A DNA stretch of 64,000 bases from Amblyomma americanum (lineage: Eukaryota > Arthropoda > Arachnida > Ixodida > Ixodidae). Where the stretch lies: assembly GCF_052857255.1 (NCBI RefSeq), contig NW_027526485.1, forward strand, positions 2,480,001 to 2,544,000, given 5' to 3'. The notes below the pieces were generated by a model, which was not told the DNA's origin, did not search any database, and saw only the letters and a program-made list of their open reading frames with translations. The translations under genes were made by a program, and so were the position numbers. Positions 20,603-31,747 of the stretch are shown here, piece by piece. Each line of letters begins with the position of its first letter. Position 1 is the stretch's first letter.

Positions 20603-20953
20603 CCACTGTGCCTGAGCGGTGACAAACTGCTGCTGCTCCAGGTTGGAAGGCCACTGGTTGGTGTCGCCAGACCAGTGGGGTGCCGCCCACCCTTCCTGAA
20701 GTGCACCTTCGGCCACCACGCCCCCGCTGCCATACTGCTGCTGCCCCCCCTCGGGCGGGGAAGTGTACCCCAGCTGGGGAGGCAGCGATGTCCCATCGTT
20801 CACCACTGGCGCCACTGCTGCCTCATTTGTGCCACCCACTGTGGCCGGGTCGGGTGGCTGGGCCCTTCCGGTCCACACCTCTTGCGCAGCACCCCAGCTG
20901 TTCCAGGACTGCATGGGGGCTGATGCAGCTGTATCACCGCCAGCCCCTGGCTC
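20603..20953 (-). CDS. Host gene exon D: W/Q/G-rich disordered segment
   Basis: The acceptor TTTCTGACTCGCAG precedes base 20953 and the donor GTGAGTG follows base 20603. The exon is 351 bp (117 codons), phase 0 on both sides. It starts EPGAGGDTAASAPMQSWNSW and includes GYTSPPEGGQQQYGSGG, APHWSGDTNQWPSNLEQQQF and VTAQAQW. Aromatic residues, mainly W, are spaced through Q/G/P/A-rich sequence, with no predicted fold. It joins in frame to exon E (QWQP). This is the longest exon seen and the best evidence for a real gene here. Sec16-like scaffold proteins carry such W/Q-rich segments, but so do other disordered proteins. Confidence 0.7.
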
Positions 20954-22359
20954 CTGCGAGTCAGAAAGGAGGCTGCGGTCAGATTCCACAGAAGCAAAGA
21001 AGGCTTCAGAGGCAAGGCCAGCTGCTGCCTATCTCAGGTTGGGCTACAGAGCAGCTGCTATAACATCTGTGCAGTGACAACACATGACGTGTCTATACCT
21101 TCTTAGCACCTCCCTCTTGTGTGTCTGCACCTCCTTTACAGGTGCAAGAAAAGCAAACTTTGTCAAGTGCAATTTTTACTTGAATGCTTATTGTAAACAG
21201 TTTTGTACAATTGACTCCCCCCTATATAACGCCCAAAAGGATGTTTAGGGTATAAAGTAAATAAATAAATGGTGATAACATCAATTCTTGAAAGCAGCAA
21301 TTGCAATATGTTGAATCACTGTAAAGCGGCAGTTCCGATTAAGACGTAGTGGCATGAAATCCCCAACTCAGCTTCCATTAAAGCTCATGCCCACTTATGG
21401 GGCAGTGGCTTATCACGAACGTCTCGATTAGTAAGTACCTATTGTCACGTATGAGGCTAAAACAGTATCTCCTAAAGCACCCATGAACTATGCCGTGCAT
21501 CACAAAGAAGCTTAACCGGTGCTCCTATGATGCAGATTGTGGCATTACGGTGATACTGAGCACTTGCAGCTACCCTTGCAGAATCCACTCTCCCCTCCCG
21601 TCCCTGGTGGCGGGGGTCCACCCCTACGCTGTGCAAATGTTCTCACTGTCACATGACTCAGCTTCACAGTTCAGGCTAGCCGCAACAAAGTTTCATTTTC
21701 CTTAATGTAGCCACTGTTGCCGCTTGGCTGACTCCCATCACAGTGCAGGTGTGATTCACGGCTTCAAGGAGACAGTGAATGCAGAAGAAAATGATAGTGT
21801 ATTTCAAAGCGAAGCGCACCGCAAAACGCACCACAACCCTGACTTTTATATAGTAAAACTGTCAACAACTGCCGTTTTGATGACAGGCAAAATGCATACC
21901 ATTATACACAAGCCACCACACAGTGCGTTATCACCGGTTGCGATGCTAGTAGACCTAGTTACGAAGGCCAACGCTTCAGCCGTTTGTCAGTTCTTATCGT
22001 TTCCCCACCTTCGCTTTCTTGTCACTTCATACTGTGGGCGCAGTGCAATTCCTGCAATGGAGGGTTCGCTTCCGTGTCTAGACTTCATTTCAGCCCAAGC
22101 GTTCGTCAGTGAGGTGCCGAAGGCAGTACAGCCATCGTACACAGAGTTGATAAAAGCCGTCGCCACCCGTCGTCTATGTATGTGACACATAGCGAGCTTT
22201 AGTTACAAGGAGCTTCAGAAGTGCACTAACTATTGACCACATTGGGAATAAGTTAGTGATTTTTTTCGGTGAAATTTGATTCTTCGGTTTGCTCGATTTT
22301 TTTTCAACACTTTCGTGGTCCCTAGAGAGTCTGAAAAACTGGTAGTCAACTGTATCTCA
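20954..22359. other. Intron, nothing recognised
   Basis: Frames at 21724-22185 are open for about 150 codons, but I recognise no domain and see no splice sites that fit the host gene. Confidence 0.3.
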
Positions 22360-22700
22360 AGTGGTAACAATGAAGACCAAATATCCAAACCTAACCAAGC
22401 CAGTCCATCTGAGTGCCTCTGCTGAAATCCAAGATGGCGCCTTCCGCAGTGGCGGAGGAGGACTGGCTGGTTGTGACAGCGATGCCCGCTCGAGCCTATA
22501 TTACGCCAAAAAAAAAAAAAACTTATGGTCGGAAAATGATCTCCACGGTATTTCTGACATCTATTTAGGAGTGAAAAACTTTTGGACTCCACAGAGTCTG
22601 AAATATCAAGCATATATTCATGACCAATATTTCGGACTCTGTGAAGTCCAAAAGTTCGATTTTTCGTACATAGTCCTATGAGGGGCGTGACAGATTCTCG
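22360..22700 (+). repeat. Dispersed repeat copy 2, with a terminal inverted repeat
   Basis: Second copy of the family at 20170-20460. Its right part contains 30-bp arms at 22577-22606 (AACTTTTGGACTCCACAGAG onward) and 22627-22656, which are complements with two or three mismatches around a 20-bp loop. Confidence 0.65.
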
Positions 22701-23159
22701 GCGAAGTCTGAAATATTGTGCATGTCTGACTTACTAGAGCCCCAAAAATCAGTCGGTTACTGTAAGCCAGTGCTAAAATTTTTCCCTTTTTAAGTTCACA
22801 TATTTTTTTTTTACAGTGCGATAAATAAGCGAGCCTCAACAAAGCCACAAAAACCTCAATGACCAATTCTTAATAACAACAAAAACTGGACAGACTTGTT
22901 CTCAGTGTCTGTAACAGCTGAAGGTAACAAACTATGCAAACAGCAACAGTGCCTAGCTGCAACTGGTCCCAACCATAGCTGATACTCCCAGCAACAGAAG
23001 AGTGGTGGATCGGGCTAGTTAGAAGTAGCACTCGTCCATGTCTGTTCCTTCTTTGTCCGTGTTCTAATAGTGCTTGCGAAAAACGAAAAATCATCAAGAC
23101 AAGGGCATACATTCTTTATTTTCTTCTGTTTGTAAGCTGAAATATTTGGCTCATGATTT
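22701..23159. other. Intron, nothing recognised
   Basis: Contains a GTCCATGTCTGTTCCTTC stretch near 23035-23052 with CTTTGTCCGTGTTCTAATAG just after it. It resembles single arms of the hairpin family but has no partner arm. Confidence 0.3.
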
Positions 23160-23390
23160 ATGGGGGTTTAACATCCCAAAGCGCCACAGGCCATAAGGGA
23201 CGCCGCAGTGAAGGGCTCCGTAAATTTCGACCACCTGGGGTCCGTTAACATGCACCAACATCGCACAGTACATGGGCCTCTAGAATTTTGCCTCCATCGA
23301 AATACCACTGTCGTGGCCGGGATCGCACCGGCATCTTTCAGGTCAGCAGTCATAACCACTGAGCCACCACAGCGGCACCGTGAGCTGAAA
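23160..23390 (-). repeat. Ruka-type tRNA-derived SINE, full length
   Basis: On minus the head reads GGTGGCTCAGTGGTTATGAC (A box) and GGTGCGATCCCGGCC (B box). The body follows, with ACTGTGCGATGTTGGTGCAT and ACGGAGCCCTTCACTGCGG, and the end is GGGATGTTAAACCCCCAT. This order matches the Ruka SINE reported from ixodid ticks, as I recall it. The RNA polymerase III boxes are visible. It lies next to exon C in the same orientation as the host gene. Confidence 0.85.
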
Positions 23391-23463
23391 TGCGGGTGTG
23401 GTAGCTCAACCACCGCCAAACTGATGTACACATCACAGGACATTGTGAAGTAAGCACAGCCAC

Positions 23464-23577
23464 CTGGTGAGCAGCCCAGTTCCAGTAGTTGTCCCCCTGT
23501 GCTGGGCCCCCGCAGTGGACTGCAGAACCAGCAGTGCTGCCATTGGCCGCACCTGTCACGGCTGAAGGCCAGCCCTC
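23464..23577 (-). CDS. Host gene exon C
   Basis: The acceptor TTTGGCAATGCAG precedes base 23577 and the donor CAG/GTGGCTG follows base 23464. The exon is 114 bp (38 codons), phase 0 on both sides. It starts EGWPSAVTGAANGSTAGSAV and ends GDNYWNWAAHQ. The donor is weaker than those of exons D and F. The W/Y/N-rich end matches the style of exon D. Confidence 0.55.
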
Positions 23578-24802
23578 CTGCATTGCCAAACAGCAGCATG
23601 TCTGTGGCTCCGTCAAGCTGGACTCAGGCTAAGAGGCAAACAGTTTGGAGCAGTTTACATTTCTTTATGACGCACCCTCCTTGCTGGTGTTTTCTTCGTT
23701 GCTGTCGCATTTTAAATGCCTTACCAAGTGCCTCACTTAGTAGGGTGCACAAGACAGTTGGTTCACCCGCAAAATTCACTTGAAAGTGCCTGCTCAAGAT
23801 GCCAGACTGGTCACTCTCCATTAACTGTCAATCATTCTACAGTCCAGAAGAACAGCAGGTTTCCTCTAAGTGCAACCAAACCTTGAAAGTCTCACTGCTC
23901 TGCTGAGCTAAGCAGCAGGTGTGCAAGTTACACTAAAGTTGTTGTATTTTGGAGATTTATTTATTACTTCAAACCTATAGCTAGGCATGCGCAAACAGTG
24001 GTTTCTTCCGTTCAAAGCAAATAGCAATTTTCTTCAAATAATTTCGAAGCAAATATTTTCAATAGTTCTTGCACACAAAAATGGTTAAAAGGCACAAAAG
24101 CAATTTTCAAAATGATGCAATTTTCAAACACACAAGGCCATTACATGAAAAAATGAAAGAATGCATTAAAGCTTTGTCACTCACTGAAGCTGTGTAAACT
24201 TTATGCAAAAATGGCCATCGGAAATTGGGGGAGCTGACTTGCATGCGGTGCCGACGTATCTGTGGGGTGTGAGTCCTATATGTGGGGCCTCCAACTGCTG
24301 CTCTTAATTGTGCACCTGTTGCTTTTAAACGGCAACTCAATGACACCTGCTAGATGTATGCATTGCACACACAGCGCCCCGTGCCAGCCTGCATTAGGCA
24401 TTGGAAAGGGGCACTCATCTCCACATCGTGCTAGCTCCCCTTTATGCATGCGCTGTCATGCTTGTTTAGCAAATTTCACGCGGAGAACAGCGGCTGCAGC
24501 AGCTGCAGTCAGCTCAGGCTTGTTCTGCAGAAGTCAAGGGAGCCGCATCTTTTCCTATTAGAGATTTAACATAGCGTGATCTGCTTCCACGAGGAGCCAC
24601 TGCGCTTGCACAGATCGCTCCGAGAACGCCACAAGGTGCCGGCCAGCTGTTTTCACGCCTGTCCCGTCAGGACCAATTAGCGCAGGCACACTGGTGGCAC
24701 GCAGAAGCGGATCATGCTATGCTAAATCTCTCTATTGATGCACGTTGGCGTGCCGGCACGTTTGCATGCGGGTAGAGCAGCATCAGACACTGGCAGGTAC
24801 AG
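23578..24802. other. Intron, nothing recognised
   Basis: A short AT-rich segment near 23995-24060 with repeated CAAATA/TTTCGAAG words resembles hAT end sequence but is too short to call. No gene found. Confidence 0.3.
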
Positions 24803-24858
24803 ATCATCAGCAGCAGCAGCAGCCTGACTACGCCCAAAGGCCTCTCCTATGTCTCTCC
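24803..24858 (+). repeat. LINE-tail repeat fragment
   Basis: Starts ATCATCAGCAGCAGCAGCAG, then CCTGACTACGCCCAAAGGCC and TCTCCTATGTCTCTCC. It shares the CCTGACTAC core with 5365-5405. It ends where the tRNA-like SINE head begins. Confidence 0.5.
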
Positions 24859-24860
24859 AA

Positions 24861-24990
24861 CCCTGTAGCTGGTGGGTAGAGCATCCACCTCACGTGCAAG
24901 AGGACCGGGGTTCGAATCTCGGTGCCGCACAACTCTCCACTGGGTTAAAAAAAAACTCCACGGAATTGCATAACCAGGCCTGAGGTGCAG
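24861..24990 (+). repeat. tRNA-derived SINE head (not Ruka)
   Basis: A-box-like TAGCTGGTGGGTAGAGCATC and a strong B box GGGGTTCGAATCTCGG with tRNA spacing, then GTGCCGCA and an A-rich tract. The anticodon arm pairs poorly and there is no acceptor stem, so it is a SINE rather than a tRNA gene. Confidence 0.55.
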
Positions 24991-25040
24991 CCTGATCTAA
25001 GTGACCAGAACCAACAATGCACTCCCTCAATAGAGCAGGA

Positions 25041-25305
25041 TTTGGCTACAATGGTGTAGTACTCGGCCACAACCTCCTATGAACAAACAATTTAAAGTAC
25101 AGATCTAGGCACCGCATTTCCACCTGTTCATGTCTGATGCCACGAGCATGTGCAGACTGGCTCCAGCATATGCGTGGGAACACAGGCAGGCAGCGCAGAG
25201 TAAGGGCTTTGGTTGCATGCCTGCTAGAGTAGGTACTGCTGAGACACACAGCAAGAGTTCCAGAAGCATTCACTCATGATGAGTACTTTACTATTCGAAT
25301 GAATA
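25041..25305. other. Intron, nothing recognised
   Basis: No frame or repeat recognised. Confidence 0.3.
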
Positions 25306-25575
25306 CCATATAAACACATGTAAGGAAGGGCCACACCCATGTGCGGGCCGCACCCTGTTTTCCCAAAGGAAATATTTTTTAAAAAAACATCCGCGTAACG
25401 GCCGCCCACATCTAAACTTTCCACGATCTACGCAGGAAAAGCCTCAAAATGTATGTGCCGTGGCCTCCGCAACCAGCTCCAGCTCCGAGCAATGGTGCGC
25501 TTCATCACAGAGGCCACAGGAGCTTCCAGGCACAAGAGCTTCCAGGTGCCACTCACAGATGGCGCCTGAGGCTGC
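25306..25575 (+). mobile_element. Truncated relative of the nested pogo element, 5' end only
   Basis: Starts CCATATAAACACATGTAAGG and follows the minus-strand order of the element at 16121: GGGCCGCACCC, TTTTCCCAAAGGAAATATTT, CATCTAAACTTTCCA and a later GATGGCGCC word. Identity is clearly lower than between the TIRs of the intact copy. No transposase coding remains. Confidence 0.65.
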
Positions 25576-25750
25576 GCAGACCATTTTTTTGGCTCGTGAC
25601 GCCGTCGAAGGAGGCCGCTTTTTTCGGACCTCCAGAGACTTCGTCCGAAGCTAGGTGCTTTTTGGTGTTTGCTTGTGTACATGCTGCAGGGGCGATAGTT
25701 TCAAACCATGTTAGGAAGGCTAGCGGAGGTGTGTGTGCAGTAGGTCTTTG

Positions 25751-25834
25751 TGTAGGAATTTTGGCAGGCTTTTACGTTGCGTAGTGCTGATGGTTTTTGG
25801 TGTAGGAATTTTGACGGGCTTTTACGTTACGTAG
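25751..25834 (+). repeat. Two tandem units upstream of a LINE ORF1
   Basis: GTGTAGGAATTTTGGCAGGC and GTGTAGGAATTTTGACGGGC each begin a 35-bp match ending in TTTTACGTTGCGTAG or TTTTACGTTACGTAG, spaced 49 bp apart. They sit just before the LINE ORF1 start and look like 5'-UTR monomers, which often carry promoter activity in LINEs. Confidence 0.6.
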
Positions 25835-25845
25835 TTGGCTGGACA

Positions 25846-26520
25846 ATGGGTCGGCAAGCTAGGAAAGTCAAGGTGGACGGGGAGCTAGTGCAGTGCCAGG
25901 AGTGCGGGCGTTTGTGCTGTTTAGGCGAGACTGAGTTCGGGAGCTTAGCCGAGGCAGAGGGGGCTAGCTTCGCGTGCAGGATATGCAAGCGTTTTGAGGA
26001 GGCCGTTCAGACGTTGAAAGGGGAATGGGCAGCTAGGATTAAGCAACTCAAAGGGGACCTGTAGGTGGAACGAGAGGAACGGATTCAGCTAGAAACTCAG
26101 GTCACCGAGTCGCTTAAGAGGGAGGAGGCTAATGCCGACCTGTTGGAGCGAATTGTGGGCGAGCTGAAGGAGGAGCGAGAAAAGCGGGCCCAGCTAGAAG
26201 AGCAGGTAGAAGCGCTCAGGTCGCGGCCGGCAGGGCACCCCTGTTCATGGCAGTGTCAGGTGGTGGACGAGGACAGCGAGGTAAACCCAAAGGAGGCTCG
26301 TCGATCCTACAGCGCTGTAGAGCAGCAGGCTTTGAGTAGGGAAGACAGAATGGTAAAAACGGGCATGGCGAGGCGTGACAGTAGCATATGGCGGCGGGAG
26401 AGACAGCTAGCAGAATCCGGAGGGCAACAGTCGCAATTAGGAAGCAAACGGTTAGAGAGCAGGAGGATTCTGGTAGTCGGTGACTCGAACATAGCGAGGG
26501 TTGAGGGTTGCCTACTGTGA
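25846..26520 (+). pseudogene. Tick LINE ORF1: zinc ribbon, coiled coil, start of SGNH hydrolase (truncated)
   Basis: ATG at 25846 gives MGRQARKVKVDGELVQCQEC. Cysteines in CQECGRLCC and CRICK form a zinc-ribbon-like N-terminus. A long charged coiled coil follows (EREERIQLETQVTE, ELKEEREKRAQLEEQVEAL). The end RILVVGDSNIARVEG is block I of an SGNH/GDSL hydrolase. A TAG at 26062 interrupts the coiled coil. The frame ends at 26520, and the rest of the hydrolase and ORF2 are missing. The copy at 52635 starts inside the same hydrolase domain, and 63299 carries the RT, so all three are one family. ORF1 would bind LINE RNA; the role of the hydrolase is not known to me. Confidence 0.82.
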
Positions 26521-27351
26521 ACACTTGTGGGATCCCAACAACACCAGCACTGAGTTGCAAGTGGAACATATTTCGGAACATGTGATTCATAAGATACTTC
26601 AACGTTTTCCTACCGAGGCACGAACCTGAACGAAAAACAAACTTCCCAGGTTTCCAGGACTTTCAACCACAGCCTACATAACCTTTGAAATGAGGATGTG
26701 CCCCCCATCTTCCTGCAGAAAATCATAACCCACAGAGATATTACGCAGGTTGCCTCATAGTCAGGAAGATGTACAGCCATGGACATAAGTTTGCGGGATG
26801 GCGGTTGGCGGAAAACAATTACTTCTGTGCACTCGGGCAAAACAGGCCAATGAAAGGTACTGAAGGTCCACGAAAGGTATTGAATCTTGAGGGAACAGCA
26901 TGCTCCAGTCACAGAAAAAATATCAACTGCATGGCTAGCAAAGCAATGTAGAAATTAATTTCTTCCCGTGAATGCGCAAACTTTCATCTATGACTGCACA
27001 CTACAATGTGTATGCCACGTATGCAATACAAATGGGAAAAGCATACAAAATACAATTTCAACCATGCAGTTTAATCTCCAATACATCATTTGAAAGAAGA
27101 AAACGCAAATAAATTTAGGTGTTTATGGTACTTTGAGCATCTTCTTCAGCTGAGCCCACTTATAACACTCACTTAGTACGAACAAAAACCACGCAACCGT
27201 TACAATTTATGTTAGGTCTATGCTATGGCTACTGCTTTCACTTTTCACATGAAGACAAGCGAAAAGGGTGCAGGTTATGCAAAGAAAAGAAAACAAGACA
27301 ACAAAAGAAAGTCCCCCGCTGGTGCGCAACATCACCTCGGCTTCCACACCC
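26521..27351. other. Intron, nothing recognised
   Basis: A 100-codon minus frame at 26610-26912 has no recognisable domain. No exon assigned. Confidence 0.3.
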
Positions 27352-27965
27352 TTAAAGGTGCACTGAAGAGGATTCCAAGCCACCGCGGGAACTCGTTCTA
27401 CATGCTCCGAGCATTCTTAGAAACCACGAAATATTGTCCTGTGTAGTCGATTTCCCTATTAAATCGGAAAAACCTCCAGGCTCCCACCTTTTATTTTTAA
27501 CACACCTCGGAAAGTAGGAGGAGTCAACCAACGCATGAAGTGCCTTTAAGCCAGTTGCGTGGCGGCTTCGGTTTCGCTTCTATTTTGTTTTTTTATTTTT
27601 CCGTGAATAAATAGCTTCAGTCGCAGACAGCATAGCCACAGATTGGGCCCACGGAAATAAAAAGCACGTGGACTATTTGCTTTTGCAGACCACTCTGTAT
27701 ATTACTAAGTATCACTGCACCGATGGCAGAGCGGCAAGCCGCCATGCGAGTGGCTGAAAGGCACTCCACGCGTTGGTTGACTCCTCCTACTCTCGGAGGT
27801 GAGTTAAAAAAAAAAGGCAGGAGCTGGGACATTTAATTCGATTTAACACAGAAATTGGCCGCACAGGACAATAATTCAAAGTTGCTAAGAATGCTTGGAG
27901 CATGTAGACCACCGAGTTTCCACAGTAAAAGGGCGAGCGCAAAATCCACTTTAGTGCACCTTTAA
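27352..27965. mobile_element. Long-TIR MITE with TTAA target duplication (about 0.6 kb)
   Basis: TTAA at 27352-27355 and 27962-27965. AGGTGCACTGAAG on the left pairs with CTTTAGTGCACCT on the right. The inverted similarity extends about 200 bp inward (for example CATGCTCCGAGCATTCTTAG against its partner at 27883-27904). No coding. The TTAA target and long TIRs suit Kolobok or piggyBac relatives. Confidence 0.8.
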
Positions 27966-28790
27966 CTGTGAAGTTTGCCCACTTTAGACAACAACTTTGT
28001 GGCAGAGGAGGAACGGCTCTCTCGTGGACTGTCAACAGTACCCGTCTTCTTTTTGAAAAACACGGAACCCCGCAAATCTTTAGCGACTAGTCTGAAAAAC
28101 TGAACTGCCGGGCTCTACTCAATCTGGAATATCGATTGTAAACATGCATGAGGCCTGCAACGATTCCTCAACAAATTCTCAGCTATTAGAAACCAAGAAG
28201 TTGATCGACCACAGTGGTTCCCTCCACTGCAAACATATGATCAAAGTCGGTGCAAGGTTTACACCAAACATTCAACCACTTCCACTCATTTCATTTAAGC
28301 TCGTGCCACACCAAATGCAGTGTCACCCCACACCATGTGTCCCCAAAACAAAACAAGCATCAAATAAAAAGCTGGAAAAAAATTACCCCAGGACGGTCAC
28401 AACTATGTAGTGCGAGATTCAGCAATATCTGTGTAGGCATTTAGTTTTGGCAGGCGGCTGTTCCAAACAGAGCCACCCGCAGGCTTATGCGACCCAGGTT
28501 GGCCGTGACATAAGGTGAAATCAAACGACGAGACATAAATGGACGCACAGCATTAATAAAGGCCTTAGCACATCCCACGTGGTGTCATGCGGGATGACAA
28601 CCATACCGAGGTTGCCATGGTAACCGGTAGGTGTGTTATGGCGATGCGCAAGCCACGGACGAGCGCCTGACAGCTATCGCTGTAAAACCAAACTTGCTAC
28701 CTCAGCGAGAGCTCTCCAGTGGAAACATTCACCTTCAACATGAACAGGTGAACTATTCCACCACAGAGAATACCGGATACTGTTGCATAC
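27966..28790. other. Intron, nothing recognised
   Basis: No gene or repeat recognised. Confidence 0.3.
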
Positions 28791-28859
28791 CTGCAAATTG
28801 CTTTGTTGCTGTCGCTGCTGCTGTTGTGGGTCCAGCAGTGCCGCAGGATACTGCGTTGG
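28791..28859 (-). CDS. Host gene exon B: short Q-rich exon
   Basis: The acceptor CCACTTCCTTTCAG precedes base 28859 and the donor CAG/GTATGC follows base 28791. The exon is 69 bp (23 codons), phase 0 on both sides, encoding PTQYPAALLDPQQQQRQQQS and NLQ. A second acceptor (CTGTACAG before 28893) would add MPQWDGSTSFQ in the same frame, but its entry phase does not fit exon A; it could be an alternative start of the exon. Confidence 0.55.
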
Positions 28860-28893
28860 CTGAAAGGAAGTGGACCCATCCCACTGGGGCATC

Positions 28894-29150
28894 CTGTACA
28901 GGAACAGGTACAGGCAGACATTTTCAAACTGGACATAGAGATAGGAAAAAAAAAACGATCAAGTGCTCACCTTTCCAAAGATAATAGTAACAAAAACGGT
29001 CGAGCGATCTACAGCCAAGCTCTGCCCTCTGTATGCATAAAAAGACCATGGTTTCCATAAATATTGTAATTTAATTGATTTCATCAGCTCTGACCAATGT
29101 GCCTTCTAAGGAAAAGGAATCCTATTTATTTTATTTGTTATCAGGATCTG
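28894..29150. other. Intron, nothing recognised
   Basis: No gene or repeat recognised. Confidence 0.3.
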
Positions 29151-29995
29151 GTGTCATGCATACTAATTAAGTAAAATACTTGGGCGCGACATTCACTGAA
29201 AAGTTGAGCTGGGAATCCGACGTAGGTGACATCTGTACAAAAGCACGGCGACAACTTGGATTCCTCCGACGAAAATTGTCGGCGGCACCCTCGCATGTAA
29301 AGCTTAACGCCTACAAGACCCTAGTAAGACCCATTCTTGAGTACAGCGCCATAGTCTGGAACCCCCGTCAGTCTTATCTCAAAAAGAAATTAGAATTCAA
29401 AACCTTGCTGTCCGTTTTCTTTATTCACGTTACTCGCGTTACGATAGCGTGACACTTCTAAGCAAAAGGGCGAGCATCTCAACGTTAGACTGCTGACGAA
29501 ATGTTGCGAGATTGATATTTCTTGAGCTTTCTTTCGATTGTGTTACCATAGATAAAAGATGCCTACCTAAAGCCACCTCATCAACACTCGAAAAGAATCA
29601 ATCATGACATGTGCATAAGACCGCTGCCTGCAAGGTGTGATGTACTACCTATTTAAGTTTTCACATTTTCTTCGTGCCATAGAATTATGGAATAGCCTGC
29701 CCCACCAGTTTTCATTATGAATGACCTGTCAGTTGATGCGTGTGCTAAAGATCTTTATCTTTCTTCGAAGTCAATTTTGTGAAAAATTAATGCTAGCCAA
29801 TGCTTTCTTTTTATTTGTTGGCTGAGTTTACAGCTGTGCACTCTACTGATGTGACGATTCACACGTGCTTTGTTTCCTTGATTAATGTTTTGGAACACCT
29901 TGACTTTTATTTTGTACGTATTGTTACATCATTCCACTCCTGTCAGAGCCTAGGAAAAGCTCACAGTATTGTGGAATAAATAAATAAAATAAACA
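29151..29995 (+). pseudogene. CR1-like LINE 3' end, copy 1
   Basis: The frame VKYLGATFTEKLSWESDVGD onward, with RPILEYSAIVWNPRQ, is the RT thumb/C-terminal region of CR1- and L2-like LINEs (KYLG, P-x-L-E-Y-x-x-x-x-W-x-P). Decayed coding and the 3' non-coding part follow. It ends in a short AATAAATAAATAAAAT tail. The same segment is present in inverse orientation at 56850-57655 with very high similarity. It is 5' truncated. Confidence 0.8.
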
Positions 29996-30111
29996 AGACC
30001 GTGCAACACACGCACACAAACTTGACAAGCATACCTATAATGCAGAACACATGCAGTTACACAAAGGCCTTTATTTTATCACTAGTAACATTGCCACAAT
30101 GCAGTGATTTA

Positions 30112-30340
30112 TGGCTTATGGGGGTTTAATGTCCCAAAGCAATTCAGGCTATCAGGGATGCCATAGTGAAGGGCTCTGGGAATTTCAACCACTTGGGGTT
30201 CTTTAACGTGCACTGACATCGCACAGTACACGGGCCTCTAGGATTTCGCCTCCATCGAAATTCGACCGCCATGGCTAGGATCGATCCCGTGTCTTTTGGG
30301 TCAGAACCCGAGCCACACAGCCACTCAGCCACCACCGGCT
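30112..30340 (-). repeat. Ruka-type SINE, copy 3
   Basis: Same body order as 23160-23390: GGGATGTTAAACCCC-like end, GAGCCCTTCACTATGGCATC and GTGCGATGTCAGTGCACGTT on the minus strand. The head is diverged but still carries GGTGGCTGAGTGGCTG. Orientation matches the host gene. Confidence 0.82.
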
Positions 30341-30417
30341 CAATTTAGAACCGAACAACAGAACAGGAGTGGAAAATGATGTCTAGCGCTAATAATTTCA
30401 CACCATGTATGCTGCAC

Positions 30418-31615
30418 TTAAAGGGGCTGTGAAACACTGCTTGATGGGATGCCAACTATACTTCAAGTGAATTCTTTATCTCACACAGATGTTGACTAAA
30501 AAAAATTACAGGAATCGGCGCATAGGAATGGGAGTTATTCAATGAACTAGTTTCAAAATACAAGCAAACAAAATTCTACCCTCAACCCTATTTTTACGAT
30601 GCCTCCCATTCCCATTTCACTTTCCCAATGACGCCACTAGGTGGGACCAATCAAAACAGCCTATCTGATCATGTCAAGGAAGTTTGCCCACATGCACACC
30701 TTGCATACCATGGTTGACCATTCACTGCAACTCATTTTTGCCAAGGCTGGTAGCGTCATGTCCATGGTTACGACGTGGACGCCCAGCTGGCCCACCAATG
30801 CTTCATCGTCACGTCGAAGGCGCAGAAGGCAACATTGATCAATGGCCTTCCCTGACTTATCCGAACTCAAGCGCGAGATATTGCGACGAAGTGACAACCT
30901 GCGCGAGATACTAGATACTTTTAGCATAGCATGTACTGCTACCGCTTAGTGCGTACCGTAACCGTAACCCGCCACTAAAGATGCGGCGATTAGTAACGGC
31001 GAGCAAGGCGCATGCGCTGTTGATGAGAACGTGGCACCATCTGGCGCCATCGCCCGGTGATCCTTCAAAAGCTGACAATGTGCGCTGGTAAATGTGAAAT
31101 GAATGGCTTTTTTCTTTGCGTCCTTCCTTGGGACCGCCGCAAACGCTTGTAGAGTGAAATGGCCCGATCAGATTCATTCCGCGAAGCCGTTCTCAGGTAC
31201 ATAGAGAGTAGCCAGAAGTGCTGTGTGCTAGGTCACAGATGTGTACAAAGAGGTGCAGGCCTTCAATGCAAAACAATAGCCAGAGCCTCTGGTGTTTTTT
31301 TTTTTTACTTGATTTGCAGTGCTTTTACGCAAGGCAAATGTGTTGCTTTTGTTGATCCAATATAAAGACCAAAGCAAACACAACTTGCAATATATCTACT
31401 GTTTGCCTAACCATCAAGCTCTCATCCAATGATGTCATATTCGCTGCTAAAAACTGCCAAAGTGTGGTGGCACCATCAGTGCCTTGAATTTGTTTTTGCG
31501 AGCTAATTAAAATTTTAAAAACCAGAATATATGCGGTATGACTGATACTATTATAACTCACTCTATGCAACCAATAGGCACAATGATGAACTGATGCGTT
31601 TCACGACCCCTTTAA
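30418..31615. mobile_element. TTAA-flanked non-autonomous element (1.2 kb)
   Basis: TTAA at 30418-30421 and 31612-31615. AGGGGCTGTGAAACA on the left and GTTTCACGACCCCT on the right form the TIR. No transposase frame inside. It is related by its TIR start to the element at 859-4088. Confidence 0.75.
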
Positions 31616-31747
31616 CATTCAGACAAACATCTGCACATTCAACTGCTATACACAGCCACTCAACTCTTTGACACTGCCTGCAGTAAGCTATTATATCAGG
31701 CAAGAACAATGCATCCGGAGAGTGAAAATGTGCCTCTTACACTTCAC

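Noticed and set aside
20680..21077. Plus-strand open frames of 100 or more codons
   Set aside because: Antisense shadows of exon D and its flank.
24861..24930. True tRNA gene
   Set aside because: Good B box, but no acceptor-stem pairing and a poor anticodon arm; it fits a SINE head.
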